A DNA stretch of 42,851 nt, taken from an uncultured Ruminococcus sp. Its GTDB lineage: Bacteria; Bacillota; Clostridia; Oscillospirales; Acutalibacteraceae. Below, in pieces: positions 17,088-24,648 of this stretch. A program made the position numbers and the translations under genes. The notes below the pieces were generated by a model that did no database searches, was not told the origin of the DNA, and saw only the letters and a program-made list of their open reading frames with translations. The stretch lies in contig CACXFS010000066.1 of NCBI GenBank assembly GCA_902766885.1, forward strand, positions 1 to 42,851, in the 5' to 3' direction. Position 1 is the first letter of the stretch; every line of letters begins with the position of its first letter.

Positions 17088-18048
17088 TGAAAAGAAACTG
17101 GATGTAATTTGCCTTGGTGCTGCGGTAGTTGATATTCCGCTTCGTCCGGTATCAAGGGATATATTCGACATAGAGTCTTATCCGGTGGACAGAATAGCTA
17201 TGTCGGTGGGCGGCGACGCAATGAACGAAGCAACAATCATCAGCCGTCTTGGCTTTAAGACAGGTATAATTGCCTGCATCGGTGATGATGCGGCAGGTCA
17301 GTTCATTCTCCGCTCCTGCAAAAAGGACAACATTGATGTTGAGGGTATCAAAATTGACCCGAGAATTGACACCTCGATGAACATTGGTCTTGTAACCGAG
17401 GACGGCGAAAGAACTTTTGTTACAAACCGCAACGGAAGTCTTTGGAAAGAAAACATCGAGCACGTTGATTTTGAAAAAATGAAGCAGGCAAAAATTCTTT
17501 CCCTTGCAAGTATTTTCAACTGTCCTCTGCTTGACGGCAAGACTCTGGTTGAAATATTCAAGGTTGCCGAGGCAAACGGTATGATTATTTCGGCAGATAT
17601 GATAAAGCCCCGTCTTGGCGAAACGCTTGACGACATCAGAGAAGCTCTGAGCTATGTTGATTACTTCTTCCCGAATTACGATGAAGCCTGCCTGCTGACA
17701 GGTGAAACCGAAGAAGCAAAGGTTGCCGACAAGCTGTTTGAATGTGGTGTAAAGAATGTCATTATGAAAATCGGCAAGCGTGGATGCTATATCCGCAACG
17801 TATCGGGTGCTATGATTGTTCCTGCCTGCAAGGGTGTGACTGCAATTGACACAATAGGCGCAGGCGACAACTTTGCGTCGGGCTTTATCGCAGCGTTGCT
17901 TCAGGGAAAGAACATTCACGAATGTGCAATCTATGCAAACTGCACTGCGGCTATTTCTGTTCAGCACGTAGGTGCAACAACCGGCGTTAAGAACAAGGAA
18001 ATGGTTGACGAAATGCTCGAAAAATACAAAAAAGACTATATACTTTGA
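17080..18048 (+). CDS. PfkB-family carbohydrate kinase
   Basis: Ribokinase-fold sugar kinase of 322 residues, predicted to phosphorylate the ketose (or ketose phosphate) produced by the dehydrogenases. I take the ATG at 17080, which overlaps the aldolase stop (ATGAGTAA); earlier in-frame starts add residues with no family match. Motifs: SVGGDAMNEA (PfkB signature 1 region), GDDAAGQF, FPNYDEACLLTGE, and the C-terminal signature DTIGAGDNFASGF with the catalytic base Asp and the anion hole. Nearly zero spacing to the aldolase and 64 bp to the aldo-keto reductase. The sugar specificity is not readable. Confidence 0.9.
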   Translation: MSNEKKLDVICLGAAVVDIPLRPVSRDIFDIESYPVDRIAMSVGGDAMNEATIISRLGFKTGIIACIGDDAAGQFILRSCKKDNIDVEGIKIDPRIDTSMNIGLVTEDGERTFVTNRNGSLWKENIEHVDFEKMKQAKILSLASIFNCPLLDGKTLVEIFKVAEANGMIISADMIKPRLGETLDDIREALSYVDYFFPNYDEACLLTGETEEAKVADKLFECGVKNVIMKIGKRGCYIRNVSGAMIVPACKGVTAIDTIGAGDNFASGFIAALLQGKNIHECAIYANCTAAISVQHVGATTGVKNKEMVDEMLEKYKKDYIL

Positions 18049-18056
18049 TACTGTGA

Positions 18057-18086
18057 TTCAGCCCTGCGATAATTCAAAGGGCTGAA
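18057..18086 (+). promoter_or_regulatory. Intercistronic hairpin, no U-tract
   Basis: TTCAGCCCT (18057-18065), 12-base loop, AGGGCTGAA (18078-18086). CAATCATTCAG follows, so it is not an intrinsic terminator. It separates the kinase from the aldo-keto reductase. Confidence 0.55.
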
Positions 18087-18112
18087 CAATCATTCAGAAA
18101 GGATGACTTGCA

Positions 18113-19105
18113 ATGAAGACAATGAAGCTTGGTAAAACAGGCATTGATATTTCAAGAATGGGACTGGGAACATGGTCAATCGGCGGCGGCTCTGCATGGG
18201 GCGGCGACCACGACCTACAGGTTGTAGTTGATACAATCCGTGAAGCTCCGAAGCTCGGTGTGAACCTCATTGATACAGCTCCCGGTTACAACTTCGGCAA
18301 CAGCGAGAAGATAATCGGCAAGGCGCTTGAGCAGATGAACCGTGAAGACGTTGTTATCATCACAAAGTGCGGCGTTACATGGGATCAGGAGATGAAGGGC
18401 GATCTTTTTAACAAGGTAAACGGTATTCAGCTTTACAAAAACCTGAACAGCGCTTCCGTTAAAAAGGAAATTGAAGAATCGCTCAAGAGAATGGGAACTG
18501 ATTACGTTGACGTATATATGACTCACTGGCAGTCAATTGAGGGCAGTGAGTATTACGTTCCGATTCAGAAGACAATGGATGTTCTCAACGAGCTTAAGGC
18601 GCAGGGCAAAATCAGAGCAATCGGTGCCGCTAACGTAGACATTAATCAGATTCAGGAGTACTTAAAGTACGGCGACCTCGACATTGTGCAGGCAAAATAC
18701 TCCATTCTTGACCGTGGAATTGAGGACGAAATCATTCCCTGCTGTCGTGAAAACGGCGTGACAATTCAGGCTTACTCTCCGCTTGAAATGGGACTTCTTT
18801 CGGGAACATTGCCCAGAGATTACAAGCCTGTAGGAGCACAGATTCCTAAGAAGTGGTTCCAGCCCGAAAATATGCAGGCTGCTATGGACGTTATGGAGCA
18901 GTGGAAACCTCTTTGCGAGAAATACAATTGCACTATTGCCAACCTTGCACTTGCATGGATTCTTGCACAGGGAGATTTCATTAATCTGCTCAGCGGTTCA
19001 ACAACCGTAGCTCAGATTGCAGAGAATGTCAAGTCATCGGACATTGAGCTTGACCCGTCTGATGTTGCTGCAATGCGTGATATGGTAGAGGCTATTGATA
19101 AATAA
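18113..19105 (+). CDS. Aldo/keto reductase
   Basis: NADPH-dependent oxidoreductase of 330 residues in the AKR superfamily, IolS/YghZ-like subgroup. The catalytic tetrad is visible: Asp and Tyr in NLIDTAPGYNFG, Lys in VIITKCG, and His in VYMTHWQ. The C-terminal cofactor region is LAWILAQGDFINLLSGSTTVAQIAENV. GAAAGGAT precedes the ATG. Last gene of the catabolic operon; it might reduce the aldehyde released by the aldolase or interconvert a ketose and polyol, which is inference. No clear terminator lies between it and the DeoR regulator. Confidence 0.9.
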   Translation: MKTMKLGKTGIDISRMGLGTWSIGGGSAWGGDHDLQVVVDTIREAPKLGVNLIDTAPGYNFGNSEKIIGKALEQMNREDVVIITKCGVTWDQEMKGDLFNKVNGIQLYKNLNSASVKKEIEESLKRMGTDYVDVYMTHWQSIEGSEYYVPIQKTMDVLNELKAQGKIRAIGAANVDINQIQEYLKYGDLDIVQAKYSILDRGIEDEIIPCCRENGVTIQAYSPLEMGLLSGTLPRDYKPVGAQIPKKWFQPENMQAAMDVMEQWKPLCEKYNCTIANLALAWILAQGDFINLLSGSTTVAQIAENVKSSDIELDPSDVAAMRDMVEAIDK

Positions 19106-19167
19106 GTTCTGTCAGTCGATATTCAAGTTTTTTCGGTACAACTCGATTAAATAATTAACAAAAAACC

Positions 19168-19196
19168 TTTACTTCTTCTTAAGTTTGTGCTACAAT
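19168..19196 (+). promoter_or_regulatory. Promoter of the DeoR regulator
   Basis: TTTACT (19168-19173), 17-bp spacer, TACAAT (19191-19196). AACAAAAAACCTTTACTT overlaps the -35 box and resembles AACAAAAACACCTTTCTT at 11689-11706, upstream of the operon, so it may be a shared operator. Confidence 0.5.
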
Positions 19197-19224
19197 ATAG
19201 ACAAAAGAAAAAGAAGGTCGGTAT

Positions 19225-19980
19225 ATGACAAAGAGAATAGATAAAATTAAACAGAAGGTCGAAGCTGAAGGTGAAGTTTTTGTATCCGACCTCAGCCGTT
19301 TGTATAACGTCACTGAGGAAACAATTCGCAGAGACCTTGAAAAACTTAAAAACGAAGGTGTTGTTACCCGTACATACGGCGGTGCTATGCTGAACACTAC
19401 CTTGCAGAGCGACAGGGTGCACTTTTCAAAAAGAAGGGCAATTAACCTTGAAGCAAAGAAAAAGATAGCAAAGCTTGTGGCTCGTGAATTCGGCGACGCA
19501 AGAACAATTATGGTGGACAACAGCACTACCGTTATTGAAGCGATAAAGCTTTTTAAGGATAATAGAAATATTACCGCAATCAGCTTTTCGGCACAGATTT
19601 TTCAGGAGCTGGATGAAACGAATATGATGCTCGTTTCAACCGGAGGAATATATGATGAAAGAACTCGCTCCTTCTACGGCAGTCTTGCAAAGGAAAATAT
19701 CCGCAAATACAACGTTGATGTTGCTTTGCTTGGTTGCAAGGGACTGGATATGACGAACGGAATATCGGACTCGTCTGAAGGAGAAGCGGATTTAAAGGCA
19801 GAAATGTCAAGCCGTGCAGCAAGCGTAGTTGTGTTGGCTGATCATTCAAAATTCGGTCAGACCGCATTTGTAAATTTCCTGCATTGGGATATGGTCAATT
19901 GTCTGATTACCGATGAAAAACCCATTGATAAGTGGGTAGAATTCTGTAATCGTATGAACATTCGTCTGATATATGAGTGA
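19225..19980 (+). CDS. DeoR-family transcriptional regulator of sugar metabolism
   Basis: Repressor of 251 residues. Residues 1-57 form the winged helix with the DeoR signature LYNVTEETIRRDLEKLKNEGVVTRTYGGA. Residues about 75-235 form the sugar-phosphate-sensing DeoRC domain (VDNSTTVIEAI, LVSTGGIYDERTRSFYG, VALLGCKGLD, VVLADHSKFGQTAFV). It lies 119 bp behind the aldo-keto reductase with its own promoter. It is the natural candidate to control the 11830-19105 operon in response to a phosphorylated intermediate (family behaviour plus neighbourhood). An AAGAAGGTCGGT stretch precedes the ATG, a modest ribosome-binding site. Confidence 0.92.
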   Translation: MTKRIDKIKQKVEAEGEVFVSDLSRLYNVTEETIRRDLEKLKNEGVVTRTYGGAMLNTTLQSDRVHFSKRRAINLEAKKKIAKLVAREFGDARTIMVDNSTTVIEAIKLFKDNRNITAISFSAQIFQELDETNMMLVSTGGIYDERTRSFYGSLAKENIRKYNVDVALLGCKGLDMTNGISDSSEGEADLKAEMSSRAASVVVLADHSKFGQTAFVNFLHWDMVNCLITDEKPIDKWVEFCNRMNIRLIYE

Positions 19981-20023
19981 TGCATAAAACGTTTTTTCTA
20001 TTCGCAATTTCATATAGTGATTT

Positions 20024-20058
20024 AAGCTCTTGATTTTAACAAATCAGGAGCTTTTTAT
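20024..20058 (+). terminator. Intrinsic terminator after deoR-type gene
   Basis: AAGCTCTTGATTT (20024-20036) pairs with AAATCAGGAGCTT (20041-20053) with one T-G pair. TTTATTT follows. Confidence 0.8.
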
Positions 20059-20063
20059 TTATT

Positions 20064-20093
20064 GGCAATATCCGCTGATTGTGCGGTATTGCC
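20064..20093. repeat. Hairpin GGCAATA-CCGC / GCGG-TATTGCC
   Basis: GGCAATA T CCGC (20064-20075) pairs with GCGG TATTGCC (20083-20093). The right arm GTGCGGTATTGC (20081-20092) is identical over 12 bases to 24143-24154 ahead of ctsR. The rest of the gap up to 20274 shows only weak promoter-like boxes (TTTACC 20188, GATAAT 20210) and a CATAAG/CTTATG dyad. Confidence 0.5.
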
Positions 20094-20274
20094 CCGAACT
20101 AATAAATTGATTGATGATTGCTTCTGTTTCATTTGCGATTGAAGTGCAACGCTGTGTTTGGGGGCGTCGGAATTTTATTTTGGTATGTTTACCTGTATTA
20201 AAATTTTCCGATAATTCATAAGATTGTGCTTATTGCTTATGATTTGCAAATTTTTATGTGAAGGAGATGTGATT

Positions 20275-21624
20275 ATGTCATTACAAAAGAAAAAGTCATC
20301 AATTGTTAAAAAAATGATAATTTCAGTGGCGGCAGGCTTTGCAGTCGGATTTTTGTGCTTATTCCTAAAGAGTATGCTGATGGGCACAGACGGCGAGGGC
20401 GTATGGAAAGTGATTGACGCAATATTTTTCCAGGATATTACCGCTACCAAAAGCATTGAAGGCATCGGCTTGTTCTATATTATCGGACAGCTTTTTATGC
20501 ACGGCTTGCAGATGATGATTGTGCCTTTGGTGCTTTGCTCGCTTAGCCTTGCTCTTTGCAGTCTTGCAGACCCGAAAAAGCTCGGCAAAATTGCAGGAAA
20601 AACATTTATAACCTACCTTTCTTTTTATGTAGTTGCCGCCGCACTTGCAGGCGCAGGAGCATACTTTGTAAAGTCAATGGGTTGGTTCAGCGTAAACCTT
20701 CCTGCTCAGCAGGCTCAGGAAATTGTAACGATGGAGGGCTATAACCCGCTGGTAACAATTGTCAATGCCGTTCCGTCAAATATGATTAGCGCAATGTCAA
20801 CTAACACGACAATTCTTTCGGTTGTAGTAATTGCAATTGTCCTTGGCTTGTGCATTACAAAAATGGGCAAAAAAGCTGACCCGATAAAAAATGTAATTCA
20901 GAATCTTAACGATATCGTTCAGATGTTCCTTGACTTCCTTATCAACAAAATTGCACCTATTGCAATTTTCTGTATGATTTCAAGAGCACTTGCCGTTTAC
21001 GGATATGAATATATTTCCCCCACATTGGTATGGATTGCGTCAACAATTGTAATTTGTCTTGTTCTTGTATGCACAATCTATCCGATAGGCGTGTTCCTAA
21101 CTACAGGTCTTAACCCGATTACTTTCCTTAAAAAGACGGCAAAAATCGGACTTTTTGCTGCGGCAACAAATTCATCTGCCGCAACATTGCCCCTCAACAC
21201 AAAAACCTGTATAAACGAGCTTGGCTGTTCGGAGGAAGTAACAAGCTTTGTTCTTCCCACAGGTATGACAATCAATATGAACGGTACAACCGCAATGCAT
21301 ATGATTGCAATTACATTTATCGGAACAGCGGCAGGAATTGACGTAACGCCCATGACTTTGATTCTGACAGCATTCCTTTCTATATGTACGGCAGTCGGTA
21401 CTCCCGCTATCCCCGTAGCAGGTACTACCATGGTATATGTTGTTATGATGGGACTCGGATTTAATTCCGAGCTTTGTATGATTGGTTATTCGCTTGTTCT
21501 TGCAATGAATTACCTGCCCGGTATGGCTGTAATTACCCTTAACGTAGTAGGCGACGCCGCTACAAACGTAATTGTAAGCCACAAAGAGGGTGCTCTTAAC
21601 AAGGAAATATACAACAAAAAGTAA
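20275..21624 (+). CDS. DAACS-family cation symporter with altered ligand-binding residues
   Basis: Membrane protein of 449 residues with the glutamate-transporter (GltP/SstT) fold. AAGGAG fixes the ATG at 20275. Family marks: HP1 loop ATNSSAATLPLNTK, TM7 NMNGTT (334-339), HP2 around GTPAIPVAGTTM, and TM8 LPGMAVITLNVVGDAATNVIV. Aligned by eye to GltPh, Na+-site Asp405 is kept (D427) and Asn401 is kept (N423). Asp312 is Asn336, and the substrate residues Asp394, Arg397 and Thr398 become Gly416, Val419 and Ile420. An acidic amino acid or C4-dicarboxylate is therefore doubtful as substrate. It has terminators on both sides, so membership in the sugar operon is not supported. Confidence 0.85.
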   Translation: MSLQKKKSSIVKKMIISVAAGFAVGFLCLFLKSMLMGTDGEGVWKVIDAIFFQDITATKSIEGIGLFYIIGQLFMHGLQMMIVPLVLCSLSLALCSLADPKKLGKIAGKTFITYLSFYVVAAALAGAGAYFVKSMGWFSVNLPAQQAQEIVTMEGYNPLVTIVNAVPSNMISAMSTNTTILSVVVIAIVLGLCITKMGKKADPIKNVIQNLNDIVQMFLDFLINKIAPIAIFCMISRALAVYGYEYISPTLVWIASTIVICLVLVCTIYPIGVFLTTGLNPITFLKKTAKIGLFAAATNSSAATLPLNTKTCINELGCSEEVTSFVLPTGMTINMNGTTAMHMIAITFIGTAAGIDVTPMTLILTAFLSICTAVGTPAIPVAGTTMVYVVMMGLGFNSELCMIGYSLVLAMNYLPGMAVITLNVVGDAATNVIVSHKEGALNKEIYNKK

Positions 21625-21658
21625 TCACTGATTTGCTTACTACTGCTTTTCCATAATT

Positions 21659-21681
21659 TTATCCCAAAACCCCCGGGATAA
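21659..21681. repeat. Small hairpin after the symporter gene
   Basis: TTATCCC (21659-21665) and GGGATAA (21675-21681) form a 7-bp perfect stem; no U-run follows. Confidence 0.45.
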
Positions 21682-21684
21682 GAC

Positions 21685-21735
21685 AAACGGCTTCCGTGTA
21701 ATTCATTTGCATTATCCGGGAGCTGTTTTGCTTTT
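21685..21735 (+). terminator. Probable terminator after the symporter gene
   Basis: AAACGGCTTCCG (21685-21696) pairs with CGGGAGCTGTTT (21717-21728) with two G-U pairs across an 20-base loop. TTGCTTTTATG follows. The long loop makes it weaker than the others here. Confidence 0.5.
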
Positions 21736-21759
21736 ATGTTTATTTGTCTGAACTTAAGC

Positions 21760-21788
21760 TTGATAATTCAATCTGCTGAAGCTATACT
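21760..21788 (+). promoter_or_regulatory. Promoter of fbp
   Basis: TTGATA (21760-21765), 17-bp spacer, TATACT (21783-21788). The predicted start is near 21795, very close to the ATG at 21810 with GGCGGTG between. Confidence 0.6.
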
Positions 21789-21809
21789 AATATAAAAGGC
21801 GGTGAAAAA

Positions 21810-23765
21810 ATGAACAAAGATAAAAAGAGGTATCTGGAATGTCTTTCAATGCAATATCCCACAATTGACAGCGCAGCAACAGAAATAATAAATTTACAGT
21901 CAATTCTTAACCTGCCGAAAGGAACAGAGCATTTTCTCTCCGATATTCACGGAGAGTACAAGGCTTTTTCTCACGTTCTGCGAAACGGCTCCGGCGCTGT
22001 AATGAAGAAAATAAACGACGTTTTCGGTGATACTCTCACATCATCAGAAAAGAAAGAGCTTGCTTCGCTTATTTATTATCCGATTGAAAAGCTCGAGTAT
22101 ATTAAGTCGGAAAGTCTGAATACTTATGAATGGTACCGCACGACGCTTTACAGGCTTGTGTCGGTCTGCCGTACAGTTTCTTCAAAATACACACGCTCCA
22201 AAATCCGTAAGGCACTCCCCGACAGCTTTAAATATGTAATTGAGGAGCTTATCACCGAGAAAAAAGAGGTTCTCAACAAAACCGCTTATTACGAGGAAAT
22301 CATAAATACAATAATAGAAATCGGATATGCCGACAAGTTCATTGAGGAAATGTCAAATCTGATTCAGCGCCTTGTAATTGACCATCTTCATATAATCGGC
22401 GACATTTACGACAGAGGCTCAGGCTCACATTTTGTAATGGAACGTCTTTGCAGCTATCACTCGCTTGATATTCAGTGGGGCAACCACGACGTTTTGTGGA
22501 TGGGTGCATCGGTAGGGCAGACAGCCTGCATTGCAAATATTGTGCGTACAAGCCTTTTGTACGATAATGTGTCGGTGCTTGAAAACGGCTACGGAATCAG
22601 TATTTTACCGCTAATGCTCTTTGCAATGAAAACCTACGGCGACGACCCTTGCACCCAATTTAAAATCAGGAGCAAAAACAGCGATGCTTCCGAAATCGGA
22701 CTTGAAATGAAGGCGCACAAGGCAATTTCAATTATTCAGTTCAAGCTTGAAGGACAGCTCATAAGCGAGCACCCCGAATATAAAATGGAGCACAGAAAGC
22801 TGTTGCATAAGATTGATTTTGCAGACAAAACAGTAGAGCTTGACGGCATAAAATATCAGCTCGCCGACAGCAATTTCCCGACTGTAAATCCCGACAGTCC
22901 TTATGAACTTACAGACGAAGAAAAGGAAGTTGTAAGAAAGCTCAGATATGCCTTTGTAAGCTGTGAAAAGTTAAAAAAGCATATCAGCCTTTTGCTTAAC
23001 AAGGGCAGTCTGTATAAGGTGACAAACGGCAACGTGTTGTTCCACGGCTGTATTCCGATGACCTCTGACGGTGAGTTTCGCAAGACCGATATACTCGGTG
23101 TTCCGCTTTGCGGAAAGGCTCTGTACGACAGCATGGAAAGCTTTGCAAGGAAGGCGTTTCTGTCGGTCAATGATTCCGAAAGGAAAAACGGCAGGGATAT
23201 ACTCTGGTATTTGTGGAACGGAGCTGACTCACCACTTTACGGCAGAGATAAAATGACTACTTTTGAAAGATATTTTATAGCTGATGAAAGCACCCACGTT
23301 GAAACAAAAGATATTTACTATACCTTGATTAATAATAAGGAAACTGCCGAAAAAATTTTTGATGAATTTGGCGTAAAAGGGGAGAACAGACACATAATAA
23401 ACGGTCATGTGCCCATACATCATCAGGAGGGTGAAAATCCCGTAAAATGCGGCGGCAGAGTAATAATTATTGACGGAGGATTTTCACGTCCGTACCACAA
23501 AGTGACGGGAATTGCAGGCTATACGCTGATATACAATTCCTACGGACTTATGCTTACCGCTCACGAGCCGTTTCGCTCGGTCGGCGAGGCGATAAAAGAT
23601 TGCACGGATATGCAGACGCACAGAGTCGCATCTGAGGTGGCTGACAGGAGAATTCTTGTAGGCGATACCGACAACGGTGTGAAAATCAAAGAATCAATCA
23701 GCGACTTAAAAGAGCTGATTAACGCCTACCGTTCGGGTGAAGTCCGACAGAACAAGCACCGATAA
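21810..23765 (+). CDS. fbp: Fructose-1,6-bisphosphatase, class III
   Basis: Gluconeogenic phosphatase that converts fructose-1,6-bisphosphate to fructose-6-phosphate. This class III form is typical of Firmicutes (B. subtilis Fbp is of similar length). The 651 residues contain a calcineurin-like metallophosphatase core: FLSDIHGEYKAF, IIGDIYDRGSGSHFVMERL, IQWGNHDVLWMGA, and the later INGHVPIHHQEGENP and VIIIDGGFSRPYH. A helical insertion (about 95-170) follows the first motif, as in the family. GGCGGTG lies 6 bases before the ATG. Single-gene unit with its own promoter and terminator. Confidence 0.97.
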   Translation: MNKDKKRYLECLSMQYPTIDSAATEIINLQSILNLPKGTEHFLSDIHGEYKAFSHVLRNGSGAVMKKINDVFGDTLTSSEKKELASLIYYPIEKLEYIKSESLNTYEWYRTTLYRLVSVCRTVSSKYTRSKIRKALPDSFKYVIEELITEKKEVLNKTAYYEEIINTIIEIGYADKFIEEMSNLIQRLVIDHLHIIGDIYDRGSGSHFVMERLCSYHSLDIQWGNHDVLWMGASVGQTACIANIVRTSLLYDNVSVLENGYGISILPLMLFAMKTYGDDPCTQFKIRSKNSDASEIGLEMKAHKAISIIQFKLEGQLISEHPEYKMEHRKLLHKIDFADKTVELDGIKYQLADSNFPTVNPDSPYELTDEEKEVVRKLRYAFVSCEKLKKHISLLLNKGSLYKVTNGNVLFHGCIPMTSDGEFRKTDILGVPLCGKALYDSMESFARKAFLSVNDSERKNGRDILWYLWNGADSPLYGRDKMTTFERYFIADESTHVETKDIYYTLINNKETAEKIFDEFGVKGENRHIINGHVPIHHQEGENPVKCGGRVIIIDGGFSRPYHKVTGIAGYTLIYNSYGLMLTAHEPFRSVGEAIKDCTDMQTHRVASEVADRRILVGDTDNGVKIKESISDLKELINAYRSGEVRQNKHR

Positions 23766-23781
23766 TTTAATATAACAAAAC

Positions 23782-23813
23782 AAAATCAGTCGGGTTTTCT
23801 CGACTGATTTTTA
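23782..23813 (+). terminator. Intrinsic terminator after fbp
   Basis: AAAATCAGTCG (23782-23792) pairs with CGACTGATTTT (23801-23811) across GGGTTTTCT. Further T-rich sequence follows. Confidence 0.85.
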
Positions 23814-23883
23814 CTTTGTTACTTATTATCATAAACAGGTGAACAGGCACAACCTTTTTGACTTTAATTTTGAAAAATCACAA

Positions 23884-23900
23884 GGTCAAAGAAAGTCAAA
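23884..23900 (+). promoter_or_regulatory. CtsR operator, distal box
   Basis: GGTCAAA-GAA-AGTCAAA: the CtsR heptad direct repeat with the required 3-bp spacer. It lies about 90 bp upstream of the promoter-proximal boxes. A weaker inverse half-site, TTTGACT, lies at 23857-23863. Confidence 0.75.
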
Positions 23901-23971
23901 AATATTTTAAAATTGAGTAAAAACGAGAATAATAAAGAATATGTGAGAATAGTCAAGAAAGCATATAAATA

Positions 23972-24004
23972 TTTGACTTTAATTGACTTTGACTTTATCT
24001 GACC
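23972..24004 (-). promoter_or_regulatory. CtsR operators overlapping the -35 box
   Basis: Two back-to-back CtsR sites in inverse orientation: TTTGACT-TTA-ATTGACT (23972-23988) and TTTGACT-TTA-TCTGACC (23988-24004). The second contains the -35 hexamer, so binding would block RNA polymerase. Confidence 0.85.
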
Positions 24005-24017
24005 TTGTAATTATAAT
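23989..24017 (+). promoter_or_regulatory. Promoter of the ctsR-mcsA-mcsB-clpC operon
   Basis: TTGACT (23989-23994), 17-bp spacer, TATAAT (24012-24017), close to consensus. The predicted start near 24024 gives a leader of about 150 bases. Confidence 0.85.
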
Positions 24018-24019
24018 AG

Positions 24020-24043
24020 AGTCAAAGGTCAGGAAAGGACAAA
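24020..24043 (+). promoter_or_regulatory. CtsR operator at the transcription start
   Basis: AGTCAAA (24020-24026) abuts GGTCAGG-AAA-GGACAAA (24027-24043). This is an imperfect heptad pair with a 3-bp spacer lying on the predicted start site. Confidence 0.6.
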
Positions 24044-24120
24044 CAAGAGTGGCTGAAATGTAATCTACCCCCCTATAAATGTAATAACACCAAGCCCCGA
24101 CAATGACCTATTATATAAAG

Positions 24121-24154
24121 GCAACGCCGCACACACCAAGCTGTGCGGTATTGC
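24121..24154 (+). promoter_or_regulatory. Leader hairpin upstream of ctsR
   Basis: CCGCACA (24127-24133) pairs with TGTGCGG (24142-24148), extended loosely by GCA/TGC. It lies in the untranslated leader, 30 bases before the ctsR start. The right arm is shared with the hairpin at 20064-20093. Confidence 0.5.
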
Positions 24155-24177
24155 TGAATCTGAAATGAGGCGATTAT

Positions 24178-24627
24178 ATGAGAATGAGCGATTTGGTAGC
24201 TCAATATATTACACAAATGCTCGATGAACAGAACGGCAGTGCCGAAATTCAGCGAAACGAGCTTGCAGGAAACCTCGGATGCGTACCGAGCCAGATAAAC
24301 TACGTCATTACTTCACGATTTACTCCCGAACAGGGATACATTGTAGAAAGCCGGCGAGGCGGCGGAGGCTACATACGCATCAGCCGTGTAAAAATGGATA
24401 GAGGCACGGCGATGATGCATATAATAAACTCTGTAGGCTCAACGCTTGACAAGGCTACAGCAGAGGCAATGCTCAACAATATGCTCCAGCGTGATATGAT
24501 AGAGTTGCAGTCGGCAAAAATAATTGCGGCGGCACTTTCGGACAGAACGCTTTCGCAGGTTGAACAGGACAAACGTGATACGGTAAGAGCAGACTTATTC
24601 AAAAATATGCTTCTGACCATTGAATAA
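24178..24627 (+). CDS. ctsR: Transcriptional repressor CtsR
   Basis: Repressor of clp and class III heat-shock genes that binds the heptad repeats found upstream, so the operon is predicted to be autoregulated. The 149 residues carry the N-terminal winged helix-turn-helix (MSDLVAQYITQML..LAGNLGCVPSQINYVITSRFTPEQGYIVESRRGGGGYIRI). The glycine-rich wing RGGGGYIRI is the temperature-sensing and arginine-phosphorylation element of the family. The C-terminal four-helix dimerisation domain follows. GAGG precedes the ATG at 24178; an ATG two codons on is a close alternative. First gene of the operon, 21 bp before mcsA. Confidence 0.96.
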   Translation: MRMSDLVAQYITQMLDEQNGSAEIQRNELAGNLGCVPSQINYVITSRFTPEQGYIVESRRGGGGYIRISRVKMDRGTAMMHIINSVGSTLDKATAEAMLNNMLQRDMIELQSAKIIAAALSDRTLSQVEQDKRDTVRADLFKNMLLTIE

Positions 24628-24648
24628 TTTATTTAGGAGGTTTTATTT

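Noticed and set aside
17152..17967. Minus-strand open frame of 271 codons
   Set aside because: Antisense shadow of the PfkB kinase gene; no family pattern in its translation and no Shine-Dalgarno.
11830..19105. Sulfoquinovose (sulfoglycolysis) operon
   Set aside because: PfkB kinase, class II aldolase and a reductase are reminiscent, but there is no sulfoquinovosidase or isomerase, and the AlsE-type epimerase with two zinc dehydrogenases points to polyol or rare ketose use.
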